Positions 5,758-6,719 of a stretch of 6,719 bases of DNA are shown here, one piece after another. The DNA is from Geminicoccaceae bacterium. Its GTDB lineage: Bacteria > Pseudomonadota > Alphaproteobacteria > Geminicoccales > Geminicoccaceae. The notes beneath the pieces are model-generated. The model saw only the letters and a program-made list of their open reading frames with translations. It had not been told where the DNA came from and did not search any database. The translations under genes and the position numbers were made by a program. The stretch covers positions 1 to 6,719 of the forward strand of contig JAPJRA010000198.1 of NCBI GenBank assembly GCA_030824835.1. The letters run 5' to 3'. The number at the start of each line of letters is the position of its first letter. Position 1 is the stretch's first letter.

Positions 5758-6573
5758 GTGCACTGCAGACTACTTCCTCGGATCTGGCGAATCCTGACTG
5801 CGCTCCTGATCCTCGGGGCGCTGCCCACGGCCGGTGTCCGGGCCCAGGGGATGATGAACCATGTTGACCTCAACTCGCCGCGGATGACGGAAGCCGAGCT
5901 GACGCGCGCCGACATCGAGGTCATGATCCATGCCGCGTCGGGCAAGCCGCTCGACCTTGCCGACAAGGGCCTCAACGGCCTGGACCTGTCGGGCCTCGAT
6001 CTGACCGGTGCCGACCTGCGGCGCAGCCGGCTCAACCGGGCCCGGCTGGCGGGAGCGCGCCTCGACGGGGCCCAGCTCGACTCGGCCTGGGCGATGGACG
6101 CCGACTTTACGGGTGCGAGCCTGAAGCAGGCACAGCTGTTCCAGGCCCAGTTCCTGCGTGCCAGGTTCGATGGCGCCGATCTGTCGCAGGCCCGCATCAT
6201 CGGCACGTTCGACGGCGGCAGCTTCGTCGGGGTCCGCCTCGTCGACGCCGACGGTGCGCCGGACATGCGCAACCAGTCCATGGGGCTGACGCGGGCCTCG
6301 TTCCGCTCGGCCCGGATGCAGGAAGCGGACCTGAGCGGCGCCAAGCTCGCCTGGGCGGACATGGAGTTCGCCAAGCTGCAGGGCGCGAACCTCGAGGGCA
6401 CCGACTTGTCGCAGGCGAGGCTGGGGGGCGTCAACCTGACCGGCGCCCGCCTGGCCGGCTGCAACATCACCGGCGCCAGTGTCGCATCCGCCGTGCTCCA
6501 GGGCATGCAGGGTGCCGACCAGATCATCGGTCTCGACCGAACGCTGCATCTGGACCGGGCCTTCCGCGACTGA
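5758..6573 (+). CDS. Secreted pentapeptide-repeat protein
   Basis: Exported protein of 271 aa with GTG start and a ribosome site 7 nt upstream. Residues 1-30 form a signal peptide (Arg-containing n-region, core ILTALLILGALP, cleavage near VRAQ). A short helical segment follows (MTEAELTRADIEVMIHAA, 43-60). From about 65 the A(D/N)LxX pentapeptide pattern begins (LDLSGLDLTGADLRRSRL and onwards to about 165), then a break of about 12 residues (GAPDMRNQSMGL, 166-177), then a second run (about 178-250, e.g. ADLSGAKLAWADMEFAKL). Such repeats fold into a right-handed quadrilateral beta-helix used for binding; no enzymatic residues are known for the fold. The tail LHLDRAFRD is not repetitive. I recall pentapeptide-repeat genes next to PQQ-alcohol dehydrogenase genes in Pseudomonas too, so a role in this pathway's periplasmic side is plausible but unproven. 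Convergent with the next gene, 11 nt apart. Confidence 0.88.
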   Translation: MHCRLLPRIWRILTALLILGALPTAGVRAQGMMNHVDLNSPRMTEAELTRADIEVMIHAASGKPLDLADKGLNGLDLSGLDLTGADLRRSRLNRARLAGARLDGAQLDSAWAMDADFTGASLKQAQLFQAQFLRARFDGADLSQARIIGTFDGGSFVGVRLVDADGAPDMRNQSMGLTRASFRSARMQEADLSGAKLAWADMEFAKLQGANLEGTDLSQARLGGVNLTGARLAGCNITGASVASAVLQGMQGADQIIGLDRTLHLDRAFRD

Positions 6574-6584
6574 GGCCGCCGGGG

Positions 6585-6719
6585 TCACCGTCCCGGCAGG
6601 ATCCGGTGGTCGAGCAAATAGAGGACGCCGCGCCGCCACGATTCGTCGGTGTTGCCGCGGATGTCGACGCTGCCGACGCTGACGAGCCGGCCGCTCGCCA
6701 CGGCACGGACCTCGAGATT
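6585..6719 (-). CDS. C-terminal fragment of a conserved protein, possibly DUF3280/DUF2380-type
   Basis: Forty-four codons of a frame that enters from the right edge and stops at 6585-6587. The visible tail contains LEVRAVASGRLVSVGSVDIR followed by GNTDESWRRGVLYLLDHRI. The GSVDIRGNTDESWRRG block with a preceding VRxVASGR strand resembles, from memory, small periplasmic proteins of unknown function annotated as DUF3280 or DUF2380. The coding call rests on this motif, on codon use with G/C in third positions, and on convergence with the pentapeptide gene 11 nt away. The start and signal peptide lie outside the window. Frame call good, family call tentative. Confidence 0.6.
   Translation of the reverse strand, partial: NLEVRAVASGRLVSVGSVDIRGNTDESWRRGVLYLLDHRILPGR

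Noticed and set aside
6578..6597. GCCGGG/CCCGGC hairpin between the two convergent genes at the right end
   Set aside because: Short 6-bp stem with an 8-nt loop overlapping the end of the - strand gene; not distinguishable from chance in GC-rich DNA.
5694..6639. Long - strand open frames opposite the pentapeptide-repeat gene (277 and 289 codons)
   Set aside because: The + strand has a signal peptide, ribosome site and clear pentapeptide repeats. The antisense frames are low-complexity mirror products of the GC-rich repeats.
1..6719. CRISPR arrays, tRNA or rRNA genes, insertion sequences
   Set aside because: No repeat-spacer pattern, no cloverleaf or rRNA-like stretches and no transposase frame or terminal inverted repeats were seen.

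Overview
The window is GC-rich DNA with tightly packed genes. It most likely comes from an alphaproteobacterium with PQQ/lanthanide-linked alcohol (methanol-type) oxidation. This is inferred from gene content and codon bias, not from a phylogenetic marker. Every complete or partial gene appears to encode an envelope or exported protein, or a transporter subunit.

Layout. (1) Bases 1-2239, + strand: a compact transport operon. It holds the 3'-part of a nitrate/sulfonate-type (SsuC/TauC-like) ABC importer permease, its ATPase (start 660, overlapping the permease by 13 nt), and an ABC-2 type permease (start 1433, ATGA overlap with the ATPase) that strongly resembles PedC, the permease associated with PQQ-alcohol dehydrogenases. 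A perfect 14-bp inverted repeat (2243-2287) separates this operon from the convergent gene. (2) Bases 2295-3296, - strand: a Tat-exported glycoside hydrolase resembling family 26, with a likely TTG start. A 409-nt non-coding stretch lies upstream of it, AT-richer in its centre. (3) Bases 3706-5540, - strand: a two-gene operon of a XoxG-like c-type cytochrome and a XoxJ/MoxJ-like periplasmic binding protein. The latter is fused at its C-terminus to a rhodanese-like domain with the CxxCW motif of PQQ-associated proteins. (4) Bases 5541-5757: a divergent control region. (5) Bases 5758-6573, + strand: a secreted pentapeptide-repeat protein. (6) Bases 6585-6719, - strand: the C-terminus of a further protein running off the window, possibly of the DUF3280/DUF2380 type.

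How they may work together. XoxG is the electron acceptor of XoxF-type lanthanide methanol dehydrogenases, and XoxJ is their periplasmic partner. PedC-like permeases and CxxCW proteins recur in PQQ-dehydrogenase gene neighbourhoods, and the Ped ABC system of Pseudomonas putida has been tied to growth at low lanthanide. The window therefore reads as the accessory half of a quinoprotein alcohol-oxidation locus. No dehydrogenase (xoxF/mxaF/ped) gene lies inside it. The most unusual points are the XoxJ-CxxCW fusion, the coupling of importer-type subunits to an exporter-type permease, and xoxG-xoxJ standing without an adjacent xoxF.
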